Below are positions 24,001 through 32,813 of a DNA stretch of 64,000 bases, in pieces. Each line of letters begins with the position of its first letter. Position 1 is the first letter of the stretch. The notes under the pieces were generated by a model, which was not told where the DNA came from, ran no database searches, and saw nothing but the letters and a program-made list of their open reading frames with translations. The stretch is from assembly GCA_004519485.1 (NCBI GenBank), contig CP038111.1:626001-690000 (forward strand), in the 5' to 3' direction. The stretch comes from Nannochloropsis oceanica. Taxonomy: Eukaryota; Sar; Eustigmatophyceae; Eustigmatales; Monodopsidaceae. The translations under genes and the position numbers were made by a program.

Positions 24001-25485
24001 AGGAGGAAGAGAAAAAGGAGACGGCGAAGGCAAAAAGACAGGGGGGGAAAGAAGACGACGAAGGAGAAGAAGGGAAAGGGAAAGAGGAATGTAACGGCGA
24101 AGCGAACGAAGGAAAATTCACCACCTCTAGTAGCAGCAGTAGAAGTGGCAGCAGCAGCAGATACTCAAAGAAAGGAGGGAGAGCTTGAGGTGGAAATACA
24201 CCCCCCTCTTACTCCTCCTCCTCCTCCTCTTGTTGATCTCTCCTCCATCCGCTTCGCCTCTGTCTCCTGCTGGCAAGTCACCGTCCTCTCCCTCCTCAAC
24301 CACTTCGAAAGCCTTCTTCTCCCCCCCTCCCTCCCTTCCCCCCCTTCCCCCTCGTTTTCCTCCCTCCACCCGTCCTCCCTTCCTTCCTATCCCCTCCTGT
24401 TCTCCCACCTCCTGGCCTTCTGCAAACCCATCGACGTCGGTTCAGGCGCCGCCTTCCAATCGAACGGAAAGGGTGTCACCTACCGTGTCGCGGCCTGCTT
24501 CCTCCCTCCCTCACTCAAGCTCCGCCTCCTCTCTTTTCTGTTGAAATTGTTTGGGGCCGTGCGATTGGCGACGGGTAAGGTGCTGGGAAGGATGAGATGC
24601 CTCACGAAGAAGATAGAGGAGGAGGAAGAGGAGGAGGGAGGGAGGGAGGGAGGGAGGGAGGGAGGAAAGAGGAAGAGGGAGGGGAAGGAGAGAAAGTGCG
24701 TGGTACGTGAGAAGGAGAGGAGGAAGGAGGAGGAGGAGGAGGAGGAGGAGGAGGAAAGGGGACAAGAGGGGCATGAAAAAGAAAAAGACGGGCAAGAAGA
24801 AGGAGAAGGAGGAGGAGGAGGGCGGGAGCGAGGAAGGGATGAAGAGATCGAGTTGGTCCACGCCTATATGCTTCATGGCATAGCCCTCGCAGCCGCTGTC
24901 TCGACATGGGTCGGCACAGAGAGGCGTCATCGAGGAGGAGGGGGAGGGAGGGGGGGGGGAAGGGGGGAGCACTCGGGGTTGTTGAAACGGTTTCCACCCT
25001 TGTTGTTCGCGGTGGAGAGGGTGGAGGGAGCGATGGCGAAGCTAAGGGCGGTAGCCGTTGCAGCATCAGCTCTCTTGGGGCCTGATTGGGTGTTGCCCAC
25101 GAAAGGGAGGATCGGAGGGAGGAAGGGGAGGGAGAAGGGCTGGAGGGAGGTCGAGGTGGAGAAGAGGCGCTTGAGAGGGTTGGTGGGCGCGGTGATGAGG
25201 AGGCAGGAGGAGGAGAAGAGGGAGGAGGAGAGGGAAGCAGCTGCAGCGGTGGCAAGGCAACGGACGCGCTTGACGTCGTTTTGGGAGAAGGATAATGAGG
25301 AGGAGGACGAAGAGGACGAAGAGGTAATGTACCGGACAATGGGAGGAGGGAGGGGAGGGGGGAGAAGGAGGAAGAGGAGGCTGCGAAGTCGAAATGCGAT
25401 CGTGGATAAGTGGCTGGTGGATGAGGAGGGGGATGACGCGTATGCGGACTTGGAGGATTTTATCATGCCTGATGAGTACACGTGA
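18085..25485 (+). CDS. FANCI: FANCI-like Fanconi anaemia ID-complex subunit
   Basis: One uninterrupted exon of about 7.4 kb, 2466 residues against about 1300 in animals; the excess is low-complexity insertion (poly-Glu, poly-Ser, REGG runs from GGGA repeats). Islands match FANCI by eye: AIKSCIQMIRDGQLKGRQAV near the N-terminus, AAIRKSIVQNDVSGRLFGMS in the middle (animal LRKAMFANQLDARKSAV) and PPLLFAVERVEGAMAKLR near the end. FANCI pairs with FANCD2 to clamp DNA at interstrand crosslinks after monoubiquitination. The Lys that receives ubiquitin in animals seems to be Leu (R-L-F). Basic nuclear-type stretches occur near 24000-24100 and the C-terminus. Start 18085; an in-frame ATG at 18073 adds four residues. 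FANCD2 or another helical-repeat scaffold is less likely. Confidence 0.72.
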   Translation: MPTPAIEGLLVSLAQCLYDYPSAHYHHCQHEEAESSEKWGSGAVRRHLRELDEEAVDALVHALEEHIVMEALPRQQYQYQHQLGERPPPDQQHHHHHQSQYETHQQQQGEDEGELLKASDILQVLLSWRRTGVKAIKSCIQMIRDGQLKGRQAVWCVSEIRQALTTGEGLAVLTHYSHEEEDEEGLGEKQENEEEGEEVWENGNDKGKAKKRRTPTSGGGSNSTSSTSRKRRRPSTNNNSYLSSPLYIHRRPSDIQLRAYEESLRELRGLLFSTLALLTSPSSSPSSSTSSSTSTSLLMTDWDAVRLQNFLLVLDIFWPLLVLAQRLEDELSLWTAKKQQQRQQQQQRQRQQHGQRPPQQQEGAEEGQKEEAFVWVRPARSTGEEVGLAVLGAAWPLPLTLPLFNLCRDMHEFFVEEEEEEEEKEGRSDGKVASCSWGRVRAKIRVNTRGEEEGEGGEEGREGGKKGRKQRQELLSNDGPGLMRQCLVLAEAYEREDGREGGGKGNPWIGLFRELYHHVPCEAIATTELVVEQCIKQALPCVDLLVRDLEGRLLASVPFSHFSSPSTSSSSSSRKAAPALGWQDLALLLLLQRSVSGWASLSSVLLGMGRGGGRGGGRGGSGGGGGGVLCSQQRMNHVLLRLLTHLSEDARILLPPPPSSSSSSSSSVWDPPIKKNLSSLLSSSSPSSPSSSFLRRASLLLTHVVTHNYSPRRFLGRLPLQRSSQLFALFFAWLQEVHPTSASLPPSLLRDLAIEGISVVYGEVPEGQARILSSLLGAIVEHAQNARPPQQHEQLQPHQQHPQQHLSPLRARPSSWSSSKPLSLLVAALHTLTTSHPTTLRPHTQPFQQLLSQLPSLPPSLTSSLLHATLPLACACPSFLDALLAAIRKSIVQNDVSGRLFGMSALTSLLGQYRGLLALPERCEEVASMFDRLLALALPLALKSKLYRSITDAMREEGRGEGREGGLMNLSFMLSGAPRVPRRKTRREGGREGGREGGSAAVPLLKESMRRRLGRFLDWRRGGQLSPLSLYDVYGGGGREGGRGGRRKVALRDDLPELLLCVMALESKEGGREGEGRKDAAYAFPLQVARLVLLPPCGGSGSSSSSSDGSRSSSLPPSLSDFLHRQGGREGGREGIGPLSSHVLEALITFVREGFPMEGEEGREGGKEEGGKGANWYGHRSARLHREQILPEGRDGRWGGLGQNKDSGGCNLLPTCDPDAVSTADKIHLFIPLVEVLIEGVLTMGARLAALPPSLPGGREEEEEEERALHTAAYHACMELYKVHGMLSDVGEALGVKGKEGESALEGGRERERGLVGMEGGMYLLQLFVLTCRGIEWGREGGKEGRRKGRCARCREEERRFALWGLRHAVLSCRRALEKEGGGGKEGGRGGGRARKANVGCTSSSVAAAAEVEEEEEGEEEGGREGGLKRMGSLKTLLVVLVDLYTRIPHTFGEEEEEEEEEEEKEDGEGRKGGKEAEAWKGARKSLPSSSSSSSSSSSSSCENCRAIDRTAEARKHLLDTTAKEREKASALPLFLPPSSSSSSSILHPLDPHAIAALRRSSSSSSSMNDDDKGKQRRIDPALARRRALASVTHSLSLSSSFLASVDPKFRSLALERLEEGARERGWEEGLMEARVAILDLMRVVVKMCPVEAFAGEEEVEGGKEEGRKRGMEEIKLVGSVKGESEEEEMDEEQEEGEDEEGRSIGSDASSGGELILSDSSSSNNSPIKSTGIAAAATITTTTNSYSSSYSYSSSSSLKLSIPSLQKTPQPPAPSFALAYHGLPSLLLALLRDLRLGLKHGLPLRLVHSYLELSSLLLTYLPPLPPFLPPSSSLYTYRLTLAQLPLIILRETPFLPQSLVLKRLLRLGLQACPLPHLLFLTDTLMGAALRYFYAWIRESGGGGRGREGRRAGEGEVITAAEAREMLEEEGDEELFPEGGVEDEDEDECEESDDASSSASSCSEEREEEEEEERRKRKRRRRRQKDRGGKKTTKEKKGKGKRNVTAKRTKENSPPLVAAVEVAAAADTQRKEGELEVEIHPPLTPPPPPLVDLSSIRFASVSCWQVTVLSLLNHFESLLLPPSLPSPPSPSFSSLHPSSLPSYPLLFSHLLAFCKPIDVGSGAAFQSNGKGVTYRVAACFLPPSLKLRLLSFLLKLFGAVRLATGKVLGRMRCLTKKIEEEEEEEGGREGGREGGKRKREGKERKCVVREKERRKEEEEEEEEEERGQEGHEKEKDGQEEGEGGGGGRERGRDEEIELVHAYMLHGIALAAAVSTWVGTERRHRGGGGGRGGGRGEHSGLLKRFPPLLFAVERVEGAMAKLRAVAVAASALLGPDWVLPTKGRIGGRKGREKGWREVEVEKRRLRGLVGAVMRRQEEEKREEEREAAAAVARQRTRLTSFWEKDNEEEDEEDEEVMYRTMGGGRGGGRRRKRRLRSRNAIVDKWLVDEEGDDAYADLEDFIMPDEYT

Positions 25486-25886
25486 GGACGTTCGTTGTCG
25501 TGGTGGGTGGTTATGTCGGGATGGTGGTATAAGAGTGGAAATAGCGATGAATGTGAAGGGGGAAGGGGGGGAGGAGGCGGTTGAGGATGAAGATGATAAT
25601 GAGATGTAATAATTTGATTCAAAGCGATATTCAAAAAGTACCTGACACACAACCAGTAAGACATACGGAAAAGAAAAGATATGAAGATGCTTGTCGGTAA
25701 TATTGTGTGTTCACATTGCTTTTTTGGATTTTTTTCGTACCCTCCAACTGAAGAGAAAGAGAGGATTTGAGTGAAACGGTCTGTGATCCATGCGGCTATC
25801 TCCCGCCCTGCCGTCTTGCACGCCTTTGAATACCTTCCATCATGGTCTCACACGTCTCCCACCTCGTGGGAACCACGTTCCAACCC
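25486..25886. other. Convergent intergenic region
   Basis: About 400 bases between FANCI-like and deaminase genes, with both 3' UTRs. Nothing else seen. Confidence 0.4.
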
Positions 25887-26600
25887 CTACATATCGCCTT
25901 CCTCCTTCCCTCTCCTTCCTCCTCGACCTATCCATCCCTTTCTCCCCTCCTCCTCTTCCTCATCTCCCTCCCTTTCCTCCCTTGCCGGCTTTGGTCCATT
26001 TATATGACCCATGTCCTGATTCCAAAACCCGTCATGTACCCCTCTCATCCCCTCCACCTCATACGGTCCCTCCACCTTCATCTCCAGCGTTCCACGTTCA
26101 AAAACCTCACGACACGGCAAGTCAAATGTTGCCCCTTTAGCAATTTCCTTGAGCTCATATTCAGGTAGTGCGTACACTAGCCTCGGAATGCCGCTCCAAT
26201 AGATCGCTCCGGCACACATCGGGCAGGGCTCGGCGGATACGTAGAGAGTGCAGTGACGCAGAAACGCCTCGGTGTAACTTTGACAGGCCATCCTTACCAC
26301 GTTCATCTCCGAGTGGCACGTGGCATCGCCAGAGGTAACCACGCTGTTTCCGCCTGCAATTACCGTTTGCTTGCTGTCATTATTCACAAGAACACAACCA
26401 AAAGGATGATCGCCCTTGGCGCGTGCCCTCCGGGCATTTTCAATAGTCTCTTCAAGGTACTTGTGGTGGTGTTTTGGGCATGAAGAAATTGCTGCACGCT
26501 TGTACTCTCGCTGCACGTGCTTCTTGAATTGTGATGATAGAGAGATAGAGACATCGGTAGAAGGCTTGCGCTTCTTCTCTTGTTTTATTGCTTGCTTCAT
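25887..26600 (-). CDS. Nucleoside/nucleobase deaminase (CDA superfamily)
   Basis: Single exon, 237 residues. Zinc motifs are CHSEMNVVRMA (His and catalytic Glu, HSE instead of the usual HAE) and SAEPCPMCAGAIYWSGI (PCxxC). Before them stands GDHPFGCVLVNND, the strand and loop typical of guanine deaminase, TadA and related CMP/dCMP-deaminase-type enzymes; the text after PCPMC resembles small cytosolic guanine/nucleoside deaminases more than tRNA adenosine deaminase. It would hydrolyse the amino group of a base or nucleoside; the substrate is not settled. No targeting leader is obvious, the N-terminus is basic. The acidic/Gly C-terminal tail is low complexity. Confidence 0.85.
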   Translation of the reverse strand: MKQAIKQEKKRKPSTDVSISLSSQFKKHVQREYKRAAISSCPKHHHKYLEETIENARRARAKGDHPFGCVLVNNDSKQTVIAGGNSVVTSGDATCHSEMNVVRMACQSYTEAFLRHCTLYVSAEPCPMCAGAIYWSGIPRLVYALPEYELKEIAKGATFDLPCREVFERGTLEMKVEGPYEVEGMRGVHDGFWNQDMGHINGPKPAREEREGDEEEEEGRKGWIGRGGRRGKEEGDM

Positions 26601-27063
26601 GAATACTGGTGATACAGGGGAAGAGGGCGAGGGTGTACTCTGCGGAGGAGGGAGGGGGGAGGTTGAAAACCCCTGTTTTTTCCCACATGTGGAGAGAAAG
26701 TCAATTACGATTAACCCGAAGACAAGAAACCATCATGAGCAAATCTTTTCTCTCGTTTTCCTTCTCCTTATGATGCTGCTGCTGCTGAGATTTCGGGGTG
26801 GTTGTGTCAAGCGTTCTTTGACGAAAGGCGAACGCGAAGCTTCAACTTAGAAACCCGTTCCTGTCCACTCCATCTGATGCTTCCGCTTACGACACACACT
26901 CATTCACGCTAACCGCACATGTAAAGTCAGAGAGCTCCTGCTGCGAGAGCGCTTGCTGCTAATTCCTGCCACCTCCACAGCGAGTCTTTTCCTTTTGTCC
27001 CAGAAACGCAACAACCTCACCACTCGTCAGCGAGCGAGAAAAGGGGGGCAACGGCACATCACC
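26601..27063. promoter_or_regulatory. Bidirectional promoter region
   Basis: About 460 bases between the divergent deaminase and DUF1990 genes. It should contain both promoters. No specific element identified. Confidence 0.35.
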
Positions 27064-28795
27064 ATGGCGTCCAAAGCAGCAACAGCAGCAACAGCAAAAT
27101 CAGCCGCGGCAGTACTGTCTCGACGATGTATCCCCTTGCTTGTACTTTCCATGATTACGGTGGCGGCATTGCTACTGGCGTCGTTGGTGCCGATGGCGAG
27201 AGGTAAGACAAGACATCCATCACCATCCTCTTTCCTTCTGTCACACAGCCCCTTGCTCACGTCCCTTGCTCTCCTTTCATCATCCCATTTTCGAAGCCGG
27301 TGCCATTACATACGCTAACAATGGAGAGCAGACGATGAAGGCGCACTTTAGTGACTTCTACGAGATCATGCAGCCGGAAGATTACATGTAAGGAGGGAGG
27401 GAGGGAAGGCAAGGAAGGGTGAAAAAGAAGCAGTAAAAGATGGGAAATAGGGCAGCATAGAGCTCTTTCACAAGTGTCCTTCTGTGTACAAATATCCCTT
27501 CTCATCAAACCTTTCTCCGTTCTCTCCCCCATCCTCCCTCTCCTCCTTCCCTTTTCTCCTCTTTCCACGCATTCAGAATCTATCAGGACCGCCTCCAAGA
27601 AATCATTGACTGGGGCCTTCGAAACACGCTCACCCACGACCCACGCAAAGGCCTGTGGCAAGGCATTGCCGAAGACTGGCCCCTCGTCCCATCCCCTGTC
27701 CGGCGAGGCATTAAAACCCGCCATAAGAATTTCGGGCCCGTTACTGATAAACGGCAACAGTTGTTGGATGAGAAGGCGAATAGATTCAGGGAGAGGATTG
27801 AGAGGGGGTTGGCCAAAAAAGGCTTTTTGGTTGCATATTTCATGTACAACCATGATGGTAATGCCATGGGAGGGGCGGAGGGGAGGAGAATGTCATTGAT
27901 GTCGATGGCGTCACGCCTGCCGCGGATCCGGGTAGGATGGCCTCATTCTTACAAGCAGGTCCAGCATTACTTGATAGCATTAAGGCAGAGAAAGTTTAAT
28001 CACATGTACGTGGGGGTGACGCAGGAGTTCTTGCCGTATGGGGGCCGGGTGGTGGAGGACTGGTTGCGGCATAAGGGCTATGAAGGCTTTAGGGTGAAGA
28101 CGAGGAGGGTGCTCTTGGGCAAGGGTCCGGAGATTTACGCCACCGCCAAGAAGAATATGGTGAACTGGTCATGGAATGAGAAGGTGCGGTGGTCACAGTT
28201 CCTGGAGGGGGAACATGGGATTAACGTCGTGAGCAGGATCCGGGCGTATGGGTTGTTTTGGACGATGAACCCCTTGAGGAAGGTGTTGTGCCATGAAAAG
28301 GCTTGGGGGAAGCAGGGCGGGGCTGTGGCGGCCGTCGCGGTCAGTACGCTGCAGGGGCATTTACTGGAGGGGGAGGAGAGGTTTTGTGTGTGTTGGGAAG
28401 GGGGGAAGCAAGGGGACGTGTGGTTTGACATGCTGAGTTTTAGTAAGGGGGGCTTTCCCTTGGGGAAGTTGTTGATGCCGTTGATCCGGCCGTTACAGGA
28501 CCGTTTCTTTGCCGACTTGGGCAATGCCATGCAGAGTGCTGTAAGAGAAGCAGTGGCCCTGAGGGAAAAGGAAGCGGAAGAGGCGAAGCTGGCCCGGAAA
28601 TGGCGCAAGTGATGAAGGAAGGAGGGAGGGAGGGAAGGAGGGAGGGAGGGAAGGAGGGAGAGAGGGAGGGAGGGAGAGATTTCAGGAGATAACTGTTGAT
28701 AACGGACCACTCATATGTGTAGCTACGATCCGAGCAAGGCCTCTACTGAGGACAGGTACATGCCCATCAAGACGAAGAAGATTCAGCAGGAGTGA
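27064..28795 (+). CDS. DUF1990-domain protein with N-terminal hydrophobic leader
   Basis: Preferred model has four exons, 27064-27202, 27297-27387, 27577-28608 and 28723-28795 (444 residues). The N-terminus (LLVLSMITVAALLLASLVPMARG) is a signal peptide or anchor. The C-terminal half carries the DUF1990 (UPF0548) pattern: WNEKVRWSQFLEGEHG, VLCHEKAWGKQGG, AVSTLQGHLLEGEERFCV, WFDMLSFSKGGFPLG. Function of the family is unknown. The last intron has a weak donor (AA/GTGATG) and contains a GGGA array; if it is kept, translation stops at 28612 after KWRK. Splicing instead adds NYDPSKASTEDRYMPIKTKK, which is protein-like. Both isoforms are possible. Confidence 0.75.
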
Positions 28796-28989
28796 TGGCA
28801 GAATTAAATATAAACCCTATGAAGAAGGATTAGAGAGTGGCTGCACGATTCATCGTGAATAACATGAGGATACCCGGAGAGAGATGGCGACAACCTCTTT
28901 CCCCGGCAGTCACCCTCTATTTAATTGCTGTGTGGGCATCTGGACAATTCGATCCCTAATTTATACTCTCGCTTCATTTATTTTTACAT

Positions 28990-30721
28990 CTATGTCTGCG
29001 CGTCTGAGAGTAACGGCAGCGTTTCCCGCGCGCTCATTTCACCTCTAGTTACAGGTGTCGCTCCCTCCATGCTTCCCCCTCGGGCCCCCAACTCCATTTC
29101 CTCCTTCCCTTCCCTCGTTTCGTTCATCATCCTCATCCTCCACCCTCCCTTCCCTCTCCCTCCTTCTCCTCCTTCCTGTGCTTCCGGTTCTGGATGGTGG
29201 TAATGCAATCGCTCCTCGGCCATTGACTGGGGGAGGCGGTGCGCTGGGTGTGCCAACAGCAGCTGCAGCGGTGTCAAAACCATGTCAGTGCTGGAACCAT
29301 GCCTGAGAGAGGGGGGGAGAGGGAATAAGGAATGGATTTATGACAGTGTGAGATACAGATCACAGCACTCTTTCTCCTGCCGTGGAGTACGTGCGGCAAC
29401 TGGCGGGAAGGGCCGGTGCCTGAGGGAGGGAGGGAGAAAGGGGAGGCATTAAAGTGAGTGAAATCAAAATGTACGGGGGGGAAGGAAAAGGAATGTTGCG
29501 AGGAGAAGCCAAAGCGGAAAGAATGAGGGAGGGAGGGAGGGGAGGACGGGTAACTCACAAGACTGAGAAGCAGTAGCTGGACTCGGGCAAGAAAGGGTGA
29601 TGGTCAACGAGCAGATCGAGACAGGCGTTCCAGATCTCGGCGCTGCGGCGAATACGCGGAGGAAGAATGGAGGGAGGAAGGGCTTGAGCTGCTGCAGGTG
29701 CTTGGACGACGGCTACGTCGTCTTGGTCGTCGGCCAAATCCACTAGCACCACATCGGTGGTCGTGGAGGAAGAAGGGGGAGGAGGAGTGAGAGGGACGGG
29801 AGGAGAAGCCTTACGTGCATGTAGGTACATCATGTCGAAGAAGAAGCTATCGTTGGCAAAGAGTGCTTGGACGACACTGGGTTGGGGAAGGAGGGGCAAG
29901 GCGTAGGAGGTGCCCATGAAGAGAATCGCACGGGCGAGGGCCGGTTGCGAGGAAGAGGAGGAGGGGGTTCCAGGGTTGTCGTAGCTGCTGTCTCTGTTGT
30001 GTGTCAAGTATTTTGAAAGCAAGGATGGGAGGGTGTTGCCGAGGAGATGTGATAAATTGATTCCATTGGCAGTAGGCGTAGCACCAATAGGATCAGTAAC
30101 AGCATCAGCAGCAGGAGCAGCAGGAGGCCACGTGCCGACGGGGGTTATATTACTGAGCGTCCGGTAGATTTCAGGTAAAGCAACGGAAAAAGGGAGGACG
30201 ACGCGGCTCTCTTGCTCGTCCACGGTGACAAGGGAAAACTCATGTCGGGGGTTTAAAAGCGATTTGATGTGCAAGAAAACGGTGAGGGCTTGCTTAAGGA
30301 CATCGAGGCGTGTGGGCAAAGGCGACGAGGCGGACCAGGGCTGTCCCATTTCCGGGCTCACATCGATGCACAACGCAATGCGCTCGGGCAGACGGGCGAA
30401 ACGGGTCAGGCGCCGCCGGACCACAGCGGCCGAAGGGACTGGCTGGTCTCCTGCAGGAGCCGCACGCATTGCACCCTGCTTCATGGTTGGTGGGAACTGT
30501 GGGTTGTGGGGGGGGGGAGGTGGAGGGGGAAGGCAAATGACTCCTGGAAAAGCCCTTTGAACCTTCCCAAACGCCTGCTCGAGCTGATACTGCTGTAGAG
30601 AGGACGTGGGAATGACGGAAGGAGAGTTGACAAGCGCGCAGAATAGTGCCAAATTCGGTACTGCTTCAAGCGGCGATTGCCAAACGGCTAGAGCAAGGAG
30701 GGCAGACTCGGATGCACTCAA
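28990..30721 (-). CDS. BABAM1: BABAM1/MERIT40-like BRISC and BRCA1-A complex subunit
   Basis: Two exons, 30721-29559 and 29302-28990 (491 residues). A VWA-like domain begins with LPERIALCIDVSPEMGQPW and continues LNPRHEFSLVTVDEQESRVV, ARAILFMGTSYALP, NDSFFFDMMYLHARK, matching animal MERIT40 (CPEKVIICLDLSEEM, SHEFALVVVN, PYFFFDVVYIH). Exon 2 restores LHGSSTDMVLTPLQLLLAHP and HRLPQS, matching the C-terminal LLAHPLQRPCQS of the animal protein, which decided the acceptor at 29302. MERIT40 is the VWA scaffold that holds the K63-deubiquitinase BRCC36 in the nuclear BRCA1-A and cytosolic BRISC complexes. A Pro/Ala/Ser insert separates domain parts. The tail after 29170 is low complexity. Confidence 0.85.
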
Positions 30722-30866
30722 CCCATAGCGGTACTCGGTACGTCACACTGACACAACACAACACACAACACACACGCATTCAACATAGGCCGATGATGAT
30801 GGCGATTGATTGCCTCTTCCGCTAGGCTTGCAAGCTGCAGGCAGGACTCACCCACGACTCTCAGCC

Positions 30867-32775
30867 ATGGCCCGTCGAGGCATCCACTCGCCAGCCTCCT
30901 CACCCTCTCTCCCACTGCTCCTGCACTGGGTCAATACTTTGCCGCCTACCTCCTGCTTACTCGTCAGCGACCCCAAAGATCTTCAGGATGGTCAGGTTCT
31001 GTGTAATTTGGTGGTCGAATGCTTGCTACCACGCCACCACGCCGTCTCCTCCCTCGACAAAGCCTTGCGTCTCCTTGAGCATTATCACGCCCCTCGATTC
31101 CCCGCCCTCTTCGCTGCACTCTACGATGAATACGACATCATGGAGCTTGTCTGGCTGGTGAAGCAGGGCAACGAGCGGGTTATCACCAAGTTGCTGACGG
31201 CGCTGCGGATGCTATGGGAAGAGGAAGGCTTGGACTGTCGAGTGCGTCGAGTGAAGGAAGAGGAAACGGAGGCGGCACCGTCAGCATCTAGGAGCAAGAA
31301 CGGCACCAGTAGCAACAGGAATGGGAATAAGAGCAAAAGAAAGGGGAAGTCGATTACTAAAATGGATGAAGAGGCAGTGGACGTAAGGGAAGATAGGCAT
31401 GGAGGAAGACAAAGCAGAACTTTCGCAAGCAACGAGAGCGCGGCGCGGAAAGCCTACCATCCACATCCCCACGCCCCCTACCACCACCACATCAATTATC
31501 CTTCTATCCGCAATGGGAGAGAGGAGAAATCTATTTCCGAAAAAGTACCTAAAGCGCAATCTCGACGCAGATCTCCTTTGCAATTGTCCTCGTCGCTTGT
31601 GTCCTCCTCCTCCTCCCCTTCTTCCCCCTCCACCACCGACGCACATGGGAAGGTAGGGAGGCATGTAGCAAGTAACGATGCAACCTTATCCTCACCTCCG
31701 GGGGCAGCCACAAATCCCCATTATGGGCGAAAATGCACCTCTTCGGAGCGACCACGAAGGACAGGCCAAGCTATCGCACTCTCCGGCAGGAGCAGCAGCA
31801 GCAGCAGCAATCGAAGAACCCATGCTTCCACAACACCTGTATCAGAACAACAGCAGCTCAGTGTTTGCACTTGGCTGAGTCATCTCTCTCTTTCCTTGCC
31901 TTCACGTTCGTCGCTATCTCCTTCCGTACTCGATACGGGGCGTTATGATATGGGCAGAGAAGGAGGGAGGGAGGGTGTGACTCACTCTGATTTATCCCAG
32001 CAACGTCCTTGCTCCTCGCCCTGTTCTCTTCCATTCGACCGAGATCCTTTCCGCAACGGTCGTCTACTCTGCGCCCTCTTCATCCACCTCGAGCCGGACC
32101 TTGCCTCCCACACCAAAGGCTTACACGAACTCCTCCACGAAGACCTGACCTCCTCCCCCTCTTCCCCTCTCCACCGTGCCCGCGAACGTGTCGCATGCGC
32201 TCTCTGGCTGTTTCGGTGTCGTACCTGCCCTCCAATCCCCTCCTCGTACTTCAACGACGTTGATGGCGTTCTCCGCGGTGACCCGCATATCATCTATGGA
32301 CTTCTCTGGGAGCTGCAACAAGTTTACGCCCCATCTCCTTATTTCTCTCCTTCCCTCTATCACGCTCGGCAAAGCAAGGGTCAAACAGATGGATATCAAA
32401 CGGCATCGTTGAATTCAGGGCGGCTCGCATCATCGCCGGCAGCAGTAGCAAAAGCAGCAGCTTGGCATCGGCAGCAGCAGCAGCAGCAGGAGGGAAAACA
32501 AAAGGAGGAAGAAGTGGAGGGGGAAGGAGATGAAACAAGAGCATCCGATGGCACCACAGCCGTCATTGACTGTGGATATCGTCGTCCTTTTCCAAGACGC
32601 CTGGAGGCAAGCCAGGAGACGGAAGAAGTAAGGGGAGGGCGAAGAACGCCCGCAGGAATAGGAGCAGTAAGAAGGACGCTGTCAGCTCAAAAGGAGACGG
32701 AGACTGAGATAGAGGAGGAGAAACTGGGGGAAGACATTCTGCCGATTATAGAAGGCAACGGCAGAGCAAGTATGT

Positions 32776-32813
<38 letters not shown>

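Noticed and set aside
29338-29419. Alternative last exon for BABAM1 ending in a short tail (HRPFPPVAARTPRQ)
   Set aside because: It is in phase, but skipping it joins to 29302 and restores the LLAHP..R..QS ending of the family, which is better supported.
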